Shown one piece after another: positions 1 through 7,395 of a stretch of DNA of 64,000 bases. Source of the stretch: Chloroflexota bacterium (GTDB lineage Bacteria > Chloroflexota > Limnocylindria > Limnocylindrales > CSP1-4); the NCBI GenBank assembly GCA_021786265.1, contig JAJYNP010000184.1, forward strand, positions 1-64,000. Reading direction: 5' to 3'. Within the stretch, counting starts at the first letter, position 1. Every line of letters starts with the position of its first letter. The translations under genes were made by a program, and so were the position numbers. Under the pieces are notes generated by a model, which saw only the letters and a list, made by a program, of their open reading frames with translations, was not told the DNA's origin and searched no databases.

Positions 1-160
1 CCGGGGTCCCGCCGGTTCGTTCGTGCCTGCTCCCGTCGGGCTCACGCTCCGTTCCGGGCCGGCTGGAGTTCGCCCGCGACGTGATCCCCACGGCCGCGTG
101 TACGTGGGAGCCGGGGTCCCGGTGCCCGGGAACCCGGCCCCCAGCCCCCCGCGATATTCG

Positions 161-646
161 TCAGGCGTGCGCCGGCACTGCGCCGAGCACCCGCTCGGCG
201 TACTCGCCCACGCTGGTGAGGCGCGCCGGGATCGCCTTCACGGTCTCGGACATGTCGATCGGGTCGCCACTGGCCACGCACCGCATCAGGCCCGCGAACG
301 ACTGCTGCATCGGGTCGGAGGCGGCCTCGTACTGCGCCTTCAGGGCATCCGCGGGGACGTGGGTCACCTCGAAGGGCTGCCCCGCGGCTCGCTCGAAGAG
401 ACGGACCACCTCAGCCTGGGAGATGGGTTCCGGACCGCCGAGCCCGAGCGCCGCGTGCCAGGCCGCCAGGGACTCCGGATCTCGGAGGTTGCCTGCGACG
501 GTCTCGATGCCGAGCCCCTTCAGCGCCGCCACCTTCGCCGCGTCGGACGTTGGGCGCGCGAGCCTCCGCACCGTTTCTCCCTTCGGCACGAGTTGCCGGC
601 AGACCTCGCTGCCCAGGATTCCCGTCGCCCCAACCACGAGGATCAT
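161..646 (-). CDS. NmrA-like NAD(P)-binding protein with internal deletion
   Basis: 161 residues. The first ~60 carry the nucleotide-binding glycine loop (VGATGILGSEV) and the Arg-rich end of strand 2 (RRLARPT) of NmrA-type atypical short-chain dehydrogenases, which are normally ~280-300 residues. After DPESLAAW the chain runs straight into what is usually the C-terminal part (GGPEPISQAEVV, DPMQQSFAGLM, RLTSVGEYA). About 120-130 central residues, the catalytic and substrate region, are missing while the frame is kept, so activity is doubtful. The ATG at 646 was chosen because GGGAAGG lies seven bases upstream; the open frame continues further but without family similarity. It lies downstream of the BTAD regulator on the same strand after a ~285-base gap. 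Confidence 0.7.
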   Translation of the reverse strand: MILVVGATGILGSEVCRQLVPKGETVRRLARPTSDAAKVAALKGLGIETVAGNLRDPESLAAWHAALGLGGPEPISQAEVVRLFERAAGQPFEVTHVPADALKAQYEAASDPMQQSFAGLMRCVASGDPIDMSETVKAIPARLTSVGEYAERVLGAVPAHA

Positions 647-930
647 CGATTGACCTTCCCTGTCCGTCCATCCAGCACGATGCCGGCTGGCCGGGCAGGT
701 GACACCCTCACTCCCGCACGATGCCCGGCGCCGGCGGACCCGCGGCCGGCTCGTCCGGGCCCGGCAGAGTGGCGGCGACGGTCGTCGCCAGACGCGGACC
801 TCGCAGGATCGATACCAGGAACCGTCCATGCGGCCAGTGTCGAGCTGCACCGTTCCTCCGGCGTTCCCCGATCGGTTCCGGGCGACGCCCGGCGTCCCTG
901 GACCGGCCCGACCGGCGGGACCGGCGGCCA

Positions 931-1137
931 TCAGCCCTCCAGATCGCTCCAATCGCCCACCGTGCGCGTCCGCTCGACGCGCTCAGGGCGTCCGGACTCC
1001 TCCGAGCGACGGGCCAGGTCGCGCGCCGCGCTTGCCTCCCGGCGGCGGCCGGCTCCCCGCACGGCCCAGCAGCACTGCCAGATGCGCATGGCCAGCGACC
1101 GCGTGACCTTGACCGCCTGCACTCGGTCACGCTCCAT
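931..1137 (-). CDS. Small basic protein of unknown function, overlapping the BTAD regulator
   Basis: 68 residues starting MERDRVQAVKVTRSLAMRI, rich in Arg, with one Cys-Cys pair in IWQCCWAVRG. Its ATG lies 11 bases inside the end of the BTAD regulator gene, an arrangement typical of translational coupling. I do not recognise a family. The sequence could be an accidental frame in GC-rich DNA, so it rests mainly on the overlap and on the sensible start; no strong ribosome-binding site is separate from the upstream coding region. Confidence 0.3.
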   Translation of the reverse strand: MERDRVQAVKVTRSLAMRIWQCCWAVRGAGRRREASAARDLARRSEESGRPERVERTRTVGDWSDLEG

Positions 1138-1966
1138 CCGGCGGCTCGGTTCTCGCGCGCTCCGCCTTCGCCACCGCCGCCCGGAGCGCTGCCTCCGTCT
1201 CGGGCGACGGGTCCACGTCCAGGTTCTCCCGCAGCGCCGCACGACACAACTCGAGCTGCCGTCGCGCCGCGTGATGGCGCCCCTCGGCCGCGTACAACTC
1301 GATGGCCAGCCGGTGGGCCGCCTCGTCGGTCGGGTCTCGATCGAGCAGCTGGGCCACCAGCTCGTGGGCCTCGGACGTCCGGCCGGACTCGTGCACGTGC
1401 CTGGCGGCCGCGAGGGCGACGGTCTGCCAGCGGCTGTGGAGGCGTTCCCGGGGAGCGAACAGCCAGTCCTCGTAGGGGTCGTCGGGCAGCAGCTCACGCG
1501 ACCCGAGCTCCAGCACGACCTCGGTCGCGCGATCGAGGTCCGCCTGCCGGCTGTTCTGCCCCGGTGCGGGCGATCCTGCCGCGAGCACCCCGAACGCCTG
1601 CTGGAGCCGGTCGAGATCCAGGTCGAGCCGATCGGGGTCGAAGCCGACAGATCGGACGTCGGTCACCGGGGCGTCCCCGCTCCCGAGCGCGTCGTGCGCG
1701 AAGTAGACGGCCTTGCGCAGGTTCGCGCGGCTCGCCTGAGGTGCCGCGCCGGGCCACAGGGTCTCCGCGGCCGACTCGCGGGCGACCCGGTGCCCTGGCG
1801 TCACCAGGAGCAGCTTGACGAGCCGCTCTGCCGACACGCGCTGCCACGCCGCGCGCGGCACAACGCGGCCGGCCACCGTCACCTCGAACCCGCCGAGCAC
1901 GCGCGCCTGGACGGGCGAGAACGGCCCGACCGAGGGCCATCGGCCGCGCGCCACCGCGCCGACCAT
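1127..1966 (-). CDS. SARP-like transcriptional regulator with BTAD domain
   Basis: 279 residues. Residues ~18-105 form an OmpR/SARP-like winged helix (VQARVLGGFEVTVAG, then ERLVKLLLVTPGHRV and LWPGAAPQASRANLRKAV); residues ~115-265 form a bacterial transcriptional activation domain (BTAD) of TPR-like helices ending LRENLDVDPSPETEAALR. There is no downstream NACHT or long TPR region, so it is a short SARP-type protein. Such proteins bind DNA repeats and activate nearby genes; the target here is not evident. No Shine-Dalgarno is visible, but TAGCTT lies six bases before the ATG, suggesting a leaderless mRNA. The gene runs toward the small overlapping frame and the truncated NmrA-like gene. Confidence 0.85.
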   Translation of the reverse strand: MVGAVARGRWPSVGPFSPVQARVLGGFEVTVAGRVVPRAAWQRVSAERLVKLLLVTPGHRVARESAAETLWPGAAPQASRANLRKAVYFAHDALGSGDAPVTDVRSVGFDPDRLDLDLDRLQQAFGVLAAGSPAPGQNSRQADLDRATEVVLELGSRELLPDDPYEDWLFAPRERLHSRWQTVALAAARHVHESGRTSEAHELVAQLLDRDPTDEAAHRLAIELYAAEGRHHAARRQLELCRAALRENLDVDPSPETEAALRAAVAKAERARTEPPDGA

Positions 1967-1972
1967 GTCGAA

Positions 1973-1978
1973 AAGCTA
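1973..1978 (-). promoter_or_regulatory. -10-like box of a leaderless promoter (BTAD regulator)
   Basis: TAGCTT on the minus strand, separated from the ATG at 1966 by six bases, with no ribosome-binding site between. The spacing would place the transcription start at or next to the start codon. Confidence 0.5.
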
Positions 1979-2147
1979 GCGACTACCACGTCACATGAGA
2001 TGTGCCAAACAGCCCCTGCGCAGGCCCGGTGACACGTTCCGGTGGACGGCAGACCTGGCTTGCTGCAGGAAGTGTCCATCGCCAGACGCGTACGACAACC
2101 TGCTCCACTGCGGACACATCGACCAGCGGCAGCGGTTGTTCGCTCGC

Positions 2148-2789
2148 CTACCCGTCCGGGCCCGCCTTGATCAGCTTCCCGCGCCGCGTGATCGCGCGTT
2201 CGGCGAGCGCCGCCACGCCCATCGCCACCAGCGCGCGCTCCGCGGCCGGGAGCGGCCGCACCACCGCCAGGAACTGCTCGGCCCGGGCCCGGTCTACCTG
2301 GCCGAGCAGCGCGGCACCCGCCTCCGTCAACGCGAGCGTCCGCTCCCGGCGGTCGGCCTGCTCCTCGTGCCGCGCCAGCAGCCCGCGCCGCTCGAGCCCC
2401 GTCACGATTCGGCTCGTCGCGGACGGTGAGCGGCCGAGATACGCGGACAGCTCGCCGACCGTGACCGTGACGGCACCTGCTACGGCGTAGAGCGCCGCCA
2501 GCTGAGTGAACCCCAGGCGCAGCTCGGCGAGCTGGCCGGCAAACCCGATCACGAGCTCACGCCACAGCGCCCGGCCCATGGCGATCCGGTCCGAGAGCTG
2601 GCGCGGGTTCTGCAGCTCCGCTCCCGCCGCCTCGACAACGCGGCTCATCAGGACGTCCGGCGCCGCTGAACCGCGCGCCGCTGAACCGCGCGCCGCTGAA
2701 CCGCGCGCCGCTGAACCGCGCGCCGCTGAACCGCGCGCCGCTGAACCGCGCGCCGGAGCATCGGGGCTCATGCGACGCGGGGCATCCAT
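2148..2789 (-). CDS. MarR-family regulator with repeat-encoded N-terminal tail
   Basis: 213 residues. The MarR core starts near residue 48 (LMSRVVEAAGAELQNP) and shows the winged-helix recognition region (VGELSAYLGRSPSATSRIV) and wing (RHEEQADRRERTLALTEAG). It ends in a basic stretch. Ahead of the core, residues ~13-43 are a repeated ARGSA pentapeptide encoded by six perfect 15-bp repeats. The ATG at 2789 is preferred because TATGCT sits seven bases upstream, fitting a leaderless start; a start at the internal ATG at 2648 would leave the repeat as noncoding leader. The gene diverges from fabD, and MarR proteins often control a divergent neighbour, so control of the fab cluster is possible but not shown. 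Confidence 0.85.
   Translation of the reverse strand: MDAPRRMSPDAPARGSAARGSAARGSAARGSAARGSAARGSAAPDVLMSRVVEAAGAELQNPRQLSDRIAMGRALWRELVIGFAGQLAELRLGFTQLAALYAVAGAVTVTVGELSAYLGRSPSATSRIVTGLERRGLLARHEEQADRRERTLALTEAGAALLGQVDRARAEQFLAVVRPLPAAERALVAMGVAALAERAITRRGKLIKAGPDG
2661..2750. repeat. Six perfect tandem copies of a 15-bp unit
   Basis: The unit CGCCGCTGAACCGCG repeats six times without change, followed by a partial copy. Fifteen bases keep the reading frame, so copy-number change would lengthen or shorten the Ala/Arg/Gly/Ser tail of the MarR protein without disrupting it. Confidence 0.95.
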
Positions 2790-2796
2790 GGACCGA

Positions 2797-2802
2797 AGCA
2801 TA
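2797..2802 (-). promoter_or_regulatory. -10-like box of a leaderless promoter (marR)
   Basis: TATGCT on the minus strand, seven bases before the ATG at 2789. It supports that start and hence translation of the tandem repeat. Confidence 0.45.
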
Positions 2803-2933
2803 CCCACCGCCACCCATCCGTGCAGAGGTGCACACGAATTCGGCCCGGCGGCCGCCACGGCTGGTACCGTGTGGGCGCACTGGCCGATGTCGCGGTGTGT
2901 CCGTCGCACGACCCGTGTACCAGAGAGAGGGTC

Positions 2934-3923
2934 ATGGGCAGCCTCGCGTTCGTCTTCCCGGGACAGGGATCCCAGTACGTCGGCATGGGGAAGGCGCTGG
3001 CCGAAGAATCGCCGGCGGCTGCCGCGGTCTTCGCCGAGGCGGACGCGGCCCTCGGAGATCCACTGTCGACCCTTGCCTGGGCCGGCGAGACGGCCGACCT
3101 GGACCTCACGGTGAACGCGCAGCCTGCTCTCCTCGCCACCTCGATCGCCTACCTCCGTGCGCTGGAGGAGCGCCTTGCGGCCACGGGAGCCGGCCCGCTG
3201 GCCCCCGCCTTCTTCGCCGGTCACTCCATGGGCCAGTACTCGGCCATGGTCGCTGCGGGCGTCATTTCCCTGGCCGACGGTGTGCGGCTGGTCCGCGAGC
3301 GCGGGCGCCAGATGCAGGCGTCCGGGCAGGGCCGGGACGGGGCGATGGCCGCGATCCTCGGCCTGGACGACGAGCGCCTCCCGGAGCTCGAGGCGGCCGG
3401 CGGCGGCGCCGGGGTCTTCACGATCGCGAACCGCAATTCGCCGGGGCAGGTCGTCGTCTCCGGGGAGCGCGCGGCGGTGGATGCCGCAGTGGCCGCGGCG
3501 AAGGGGCTGGGCGCTCGACGGGCGGTGATGCTGCCGGTGAGCGTCGCGGCCCACTCGCCCCTCATGGCCGGGGCGGCAGCGGGCATGCGGGCCGCTCTCG
3601 CGGCGGTTCCCTTCCGCGATCCGGTCGCGCCGCTCCTGGCCAACGCCGATGGCAACCCCCTGACCACCGGCGAGGCATGCCGGGCCGAGCTGGTCGACCA
3701 CCTGACCACCGGGGTGGACTGGGTCGCGGCCGTCCGCGCCATGTCGGCCGCCGGAGCGACGGCCTTCGTCGAGGTCGGGCCGGGCAGGGTCCTGACCGGC
3801 CTCGTGAAGCGCATCGCCCCGGATGCCGCTGCCGTCGCCCTCGACGAGCCCGACGCGCCGGGCAGGCTGGCGGTCCCTGCGATCGCGACGGACCCTGCCT
3901 CAGCCGCGGCCTCCACCAGATGA
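2934..3923 (+). CDS. fabD: Malonyl-CoA:ACP transacylase FabD
   Basis: 329 residues. It begins with the family hallmark FVFPGQGSQYVGMG and has the nucleophile motif GHSMGQ with Ser98; the catalytic His lies in VAAHSPLM, and FVEVGPGRVLTG closes the fold. It loads malonyl groups onto acyl carrier protein for fatty acid or polyketide synthesis in the cytoplasm. The ATG at 2934 follows GAGAGAGG at the right distance; longer upstream frames lack family similarity. It is first in a run of four plus-strand genes (fabD, ketosynthase, MpaB-like oxygenase, second ketosynthase). The Ala-rich tail is slightly longer than usual. Confidence 0.95.
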   Translation: MGSLAFVFPGQGSQYVGMGKALAEESPAAAAVFAEADAALGDPLSTLAWAGETADLDLTVNAQPALLATSIAYLRALEERLAATGAGPLAPAFFAGHSMGQYSAMVAAGVISLADGVRLVRERGRQMQASGQGRDGAMAAILGLDDERLPELEAAGGGAGVFTIANRNSPGQVVVSGERAAVDAAVAAAKGLGARRAVMLPVSVAAHSPLMAGAAAGMRAALAAVPFRDPVAPLLANADGNPLTTGEACRAELVDHLTTGVDWVAAVRAMSAAGATAFVEVGPGRVLTGLVKRIAPDAAAVALDEPDAPGRLAVPAIATDPASAAASTR

Positions 3924-3974
3924 TCGTCCCATCCGTTCACGCTGCCCACCCAATCCCGAGGAGAGCCCTGGACC

Positions 3975-5237
3975 ATGCGTCAGCCTGACTACAACCGCCG
4001 CATCGTCGTGACCGGCCTGGGCACCGTCAGCCCGATCGGCAACGATGTCGACACCGTCTGGAGGAACCTGGTCGGCGGCTGCAGCGGGATCGCCCCGATC
4101 ACCCGCTTCGACGCCTCCGGCTACGAGTCGAACGCCGCGGGCGAGGTCAAGGGCTTCGAGGCGCGCGAGTGGATGGACTTCAAGGCCGCCCGCCGGACCG
4201 GCCTCAACGTCCAGTTCGGGGTCGCCGCCGCGAAGCAGGCGCTGGCGGACTCGGGCATCGAGGTCACGCCGGACAACCGGGACGACATCGGCATCATCTT
4301 CGCGTCGGGCGCGGGCGAGCCGAAGCTGATGATGGACAACAAGGAGATCTGGGACAAGAAGGGCGCGCGGCTGGTCAGCCCCTTCTTCATCGCCAACATG
4401 CTGGTGGACACGGCGTCCGGGCAGATCGCGATCGAGACCGGCATCCGCGGCCACAACATGGCGGTTGTCACCGCGTGCTCGACGGGCACGCACTCGATCG
4501 GCGAGGCGGCCGAGGCGATCCGCCGCGGCGACTGCATCGCGGTGATCGCCGGCTCCACCGAGTCGCCGATCTACGAAATGGTCTGGGTCGGCTTCGGGAA
4601 CATGCGCGGGATCGGGACGCCACGGCCCGGCGAGCCGATCCAGACCGTATCGCGGCCGTTCGACCTGACCCGCAACGGGTTCATCCTCGGCGAGGGCGCG
4701 GCTGCCCTCATGCTCGAGGACCTGGAGCTCGCGAAGGCCCGCGGAGCGAAGATCTACGCCGAGGTCGTGGGGTACGGCTCGACCAACGACGCCTGGGACC
4801 TGATCCAGCCGATCGAGGGCGGCGACGGCGTGGCGCGGGCGATGGAAATGGCGCTGGCACGGCGCGGGGTCCCGGCCGGCGAGATCGACATGATCAACCC
4901 GCACGGCACCTCCACGCCGCTGGGAGACCTCGCCGAGGCGCAGGCCTTCCACCGGGTCTTCGGCGACCATGCCGGCGAGATCGCGATCAGCGCGACGAAG
5001 TCGATGACCGGGCACATGATGGGCGCCGCCGGGTCGTTCGAGGGACTCGCCACGGTACTGAGCGTGCACCACCAGGTCGTGCCGCCCACCATCAACTACC
5101 GTGACCCGGATCCGGAGATCCAGCTCAACATCTCGGTGACGGCCCGGCCGATGCGCATCCGGTACGCGATGTCCGAGAACGTCGGGCTCGGCGGGCACAA
5201 CGGGGCGGTGATCTTCAAGCACTACGACGGCGATTGA
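3975..5237 (+). CDS. fabF: Beta-ketoacyl-ACP synthase II
   Basis: 420 residues, the usual KAS II length. The thiolase-fold ketosynthase begins VVTGLGTVSPIGND; the acyl-accepting Cys168 sits in VVTACSTGTHS, the two catalytic histidines in INPHGTSTPLGD and TGHMMGAAG, and the Lys in SATKSMTGH. GFGN and GEGAAALML features of the family are present. It condenses acyl-ACP with malonyl-ACP. It starts 51 bases after fabD with a GAGGAG element, and its stop codon is five bases from the next start, so the cluster looks co-transcribed. Confidence 0.95.
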   Translation: MRQPDYNRRIVVTGLGTVSPIGNDVDTVWRNLVGGCSGIAPITRFDASGYESNAAGEVKGFEAREWMDFKAARRTGLNVQFGVAAAKQALADSGIEVTPDNRDDIGIIFASGAGEPKLMMDNKEIWDKKGARLVSPFFIANMLVDTASGQIAIETGIRGHNMAVVTACSTGTHSIGEAAEAIRRGDCIAVIAGSTESPIYEMVWVGFGNMRGIGTPRPGEPIQTVSRPFDLTRNGFILGEGAAALMLEDLELAKARGAKIYAEVVGYGSTNDAWDLIQPIEGGDGVARAMEMALARRGVPAGEIDMINPHGTSTPLGDLAEAQAFHRVFGDHAGEIAISATKSMTGHMMGAAGSFEGLATVLSVHHQVVPPTINYRDPDPEIQLNISVTARPMRIRYAMSENVGLGGHNGAVIFKHYDGD

Positions 5238-5242
5238 GGCCC

Positions 5243-6097
5243 ATGGGCGCGGCTGACGCCGGCCTCTACGGTCCCGGCAGCGAGGCCTGGCTGCTCAACC
5301 GCGAGGCGTTCCTGCTGCTCGGAGCCGGTCCGCGCGCGCTGCTTCTGCAGCTCGCCCACCCACTGGTGGCCGAGGGGGTGGACCAGCACAGCAACGTCCG
5401 AGACGATCCGTGGGGTCGCCTGGACGGCACGCTCCGCAGCTACCTGCGCATCGTGTACGGCACCACTGACGGCGCGACGCGCGAGATCGCCCGGTTGAAC
5501 AGTCTGCACCGGTCCGTGGCCGGACCCGTGCGGGACGCCGTCGCGCACGAGATCACCGGCGCGGAGGCCTACCGCGCCCGGGACCCCGAGCTGTCCCTCT
5601 GGGTCCATGCCACGTTGATCGAGTCCACCATGGCCGCGTACGACGCCTGGTACGAGCCGCTTCCCCGCGAACGGCGCGCGGCGTTCTACCTCGAGACGCT
5701 GCCCATCGGTCGCGGCTTCGGGATTCCCGACGGGCTGCTCCCGGCCGACCTGGACGCGTTCGACGGGTACTGGGGGGCGATGCTTGCCCCGGATGGGCCG
5801 ATCCACGTGACCCCCACGGCCCGATCGCTGATCGTCACGATCCTTCATCCACCGGTCGGACCCGTGCCGCCCGTGCTGTACGACTGGCTGCTGTGGCCGG
5901 CGCTCGAGTTGCTGCCGGGTCGCGTCCGCGAGGAGTACGGCATCCCGTGGGGGCCCGGCCGCGCCGCCGTCTCGACCTGGCTGCGTTCGGCGTTCGGCCT
6001 CTGGGCCCACCGGCTGCCCCGCTCGTGGCGGGCGATGCCACAGGCGAGGGCTGCCGACCGCCGGATGCAGGCGGCCGATACAATCGATCAGACCTGA
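5243..6097 (+). CDS. MpaB/DUF2236-family oxygenase
   Basis: 284 residues. It matches the DUF2236 family (fungal MpaB, bacterial latex-clearing-type oxygenases, mycobacterial paralogues). Visible family features are the early LLLGAGPRALLLQLAHPLVAEGV segment, VDQHSNVRDDPWGRL, LRSYLRIVYGT and the LWVHATLIEST motif, whose histidines are likely haem ligands. The substrate cannot be read from sequence; the position between two ketosynthases suggests a fatty-acyl or lipid substrate. ATG 5243 has GAGG close upstream; a TTG at 5234 overlapping the fabF stop is a possible alternative. No signal peptide is visible. Confidence 0.8.
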   Translation: MGAADAGLYGPGSEAWLLNREAFLLLGAGPRALLLQLAHPLVAEGVDQHSNVRDDPWGRLDGTLRSYLRIVYGTTDGATREIARLNSLHRSVAGPVRDAVAHEITGAEAYRARDPELSLWVHATLIESTMAAYDAWYEPLPRERRAAFYLETLPIGRGFGIPDGLLPADLDAFDGYWGAMLAPDGPIHVTPTARSLIVTILHPPVGPVPPVLYDWLLWPALELLPGRVREEYGIPWGPGRAAVSTWLRSAFGLWAHRLPRSWRAMPQARAADRRMQAADTIDQT

Positions 6098-6116
6098 CCC
6101 GAGGAGGAGCCGATTC

Positions 6117-7385
6117 GTGCCCCCCAGCACCGACCCTGCCCGCCGCGCCGTCATCACGGGCCTCGGCGCCGTCACCCCCATCGGCAATGACTACCCCACC
6201 TACTGGCGGAACCTGCTCGCCGGCGTGAACGGTGGCGGCCCCATCACGTCCTTCGACGCATCCCGGTTCGACGTACGGATCGCGGCGGAGGTCAAGGGGT
6301 TCGACCCGACCGTGGCCATGGACCGGAAGATGGCGCGACGCATGAGCCGGTTCATCCAGCTCGGGATGGCGGCCGCCCAGGAGGCGGTGGCCGACGCGGA
6401 TCTCGATTTCTCCGGATGGTCGCCGGAGCGGCGCGACCGCGTCGGTGTCGCGCTCAACACGGGCGGCGGAGGCCTCGAGCAGGTGGTGGACGGCACCCAC
6501 GCGCTGGAGCAGAAGGGCCCGGGCCAGGTCAGCCCGTTCGCGATCCCGGCGCTGTCCGGCTCCATGGCCGCCTGCATGGTCTCGATGAAGTACGGTCTCA
6601 CGGGCCCCGTGATCACCCAGGTCGCCGCCTGCGCCAGCTCGGTGATCGCGTTCCTGGACGGGCTCCGGCTGATCCAGGACGGCGAGTGCGACGTCGTGCT
6701 CGTCGGCGGGACCGAGGCACCACTGCTGCCGATCGCGTTCGCGGCACTGGGCAACATGGGCGCTCTCTCCAGGCGCAACGACGACCCCACGCACGCATCG
6801 CGGCCGTTCGACCGGGACCGCGATGGCTTCCTCTTCGGCGAGGGTGCCGGAGTCATGGTGCTCGAGTCGGCGGCGCACGCGATGGACCGAGGGGCGCGCA
6901 TCCGGGCCGAGGTCCTGGGTGCCGCGCTGACCGCCGACGCCTACCACGTGAGCGCCCCTGAGCCCACGGGCCGCGGCGCGGCGCGCGCGATGGGACTCGC
7001 GCTCAGGCACGCGGGGGTCACCCCCGACGAGATCGACCTGATCGTGGCCCACGGCACGTCCACGCCGCTCAACGATGTCACGGAGACCCGCGCGATCAAG
7101 ACGGTGTTCGGTGATCACGCCTACCGCGTGCCGATCACCTCCCCGAAGTCGATGATCGGCCACCTGCTGGGCGCGGCGGGAGTGGCGAGCGCGCTGGTGG
7201 CGGTGTCCTCGATCTGCGAGGGTGTCATCCCTCCCACGGCCAACCTGGAGCATCCCGACCCCGACTGCGACCTCGACTACGTCCCGCTCGTGCCGCGCCA
7301 GCAGCGCGTGGACACGGCCATCGTCAATGGGTTCGGGTTCGGCGGCCAGAACGCCGTGGCGGTCTTCCGGCGCTTCGAATCCTGA
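6117..7385 (+). CDS. Second FabF-type beta-ketoacyl synthase
   Basis: 422 residues with a GTG start preceded by GAGGAGGAG. The ketosynthase fold is intact: AVITGLGAVTPIGND at the N-terminus, nucleophile Cys172 in AACASSV, VAHGTSTPLND, SPKSMIGHLLGAAG and the closing GFGFGGQNA. It resembles its neighbour over the whole length but differs in the gatekeeper and Cys surroundings, so it is a paralogue, not a recent copy. A different chain length or substrate from the first FabF is likely. It lies 19 bases after the oxygenase. TACAAT at the end of that gene may also provide an internal promoter. Confidence 0.9.
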   Translation: MPPSTDPARRAVITGLGAVTPIGNDYPTYWRNLLAGVNGGGPITSFDASRFDVRIAAEVKGFDPTVAMDRKMARRMSRFIQLGMAAAQEAVADADLDFSGWSPERRDRVGVALNTGGGGLEQVVDGTHALEQKGPGQVSPFAIPALSGSMAACMVSMKYGLTGPVITQVAACASSVIAFLDGLRLIQDGECDVVLVGGTEAPLLPIAFAALGNMGALSRRNDDPTHASRPFDRDRDGFLFGEGAGVMVLESAAHAMDRGARIRAEVLGAALTADAYHVSAPEPTGRGAARAMGLALRHAGVTPDEIDLIVAHGTSTPLNDVTETRAIKTVFGDHAYRVPITSPKSMIGHLLGAAGVASALVAVSSICEGVIPPTANLEHPDPDCDLDYVPLVPRQQRVDTAIVNGFGFGGQNAVAVFRRFES

Positions 7386-7395
7386 GGGACGGGCG

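Noticed and set aside
23..2032. 669-codon plus-strand frame at the left edge
   Set aside because: Covers the NmrA-like and BTAD genes antisense; no family pattern and starts without a ribosome-binding site.
2661..2750. CRISPR array
   Set aside because: The units are contiguous 15-bp repeats without spacers and keep a reading frame.
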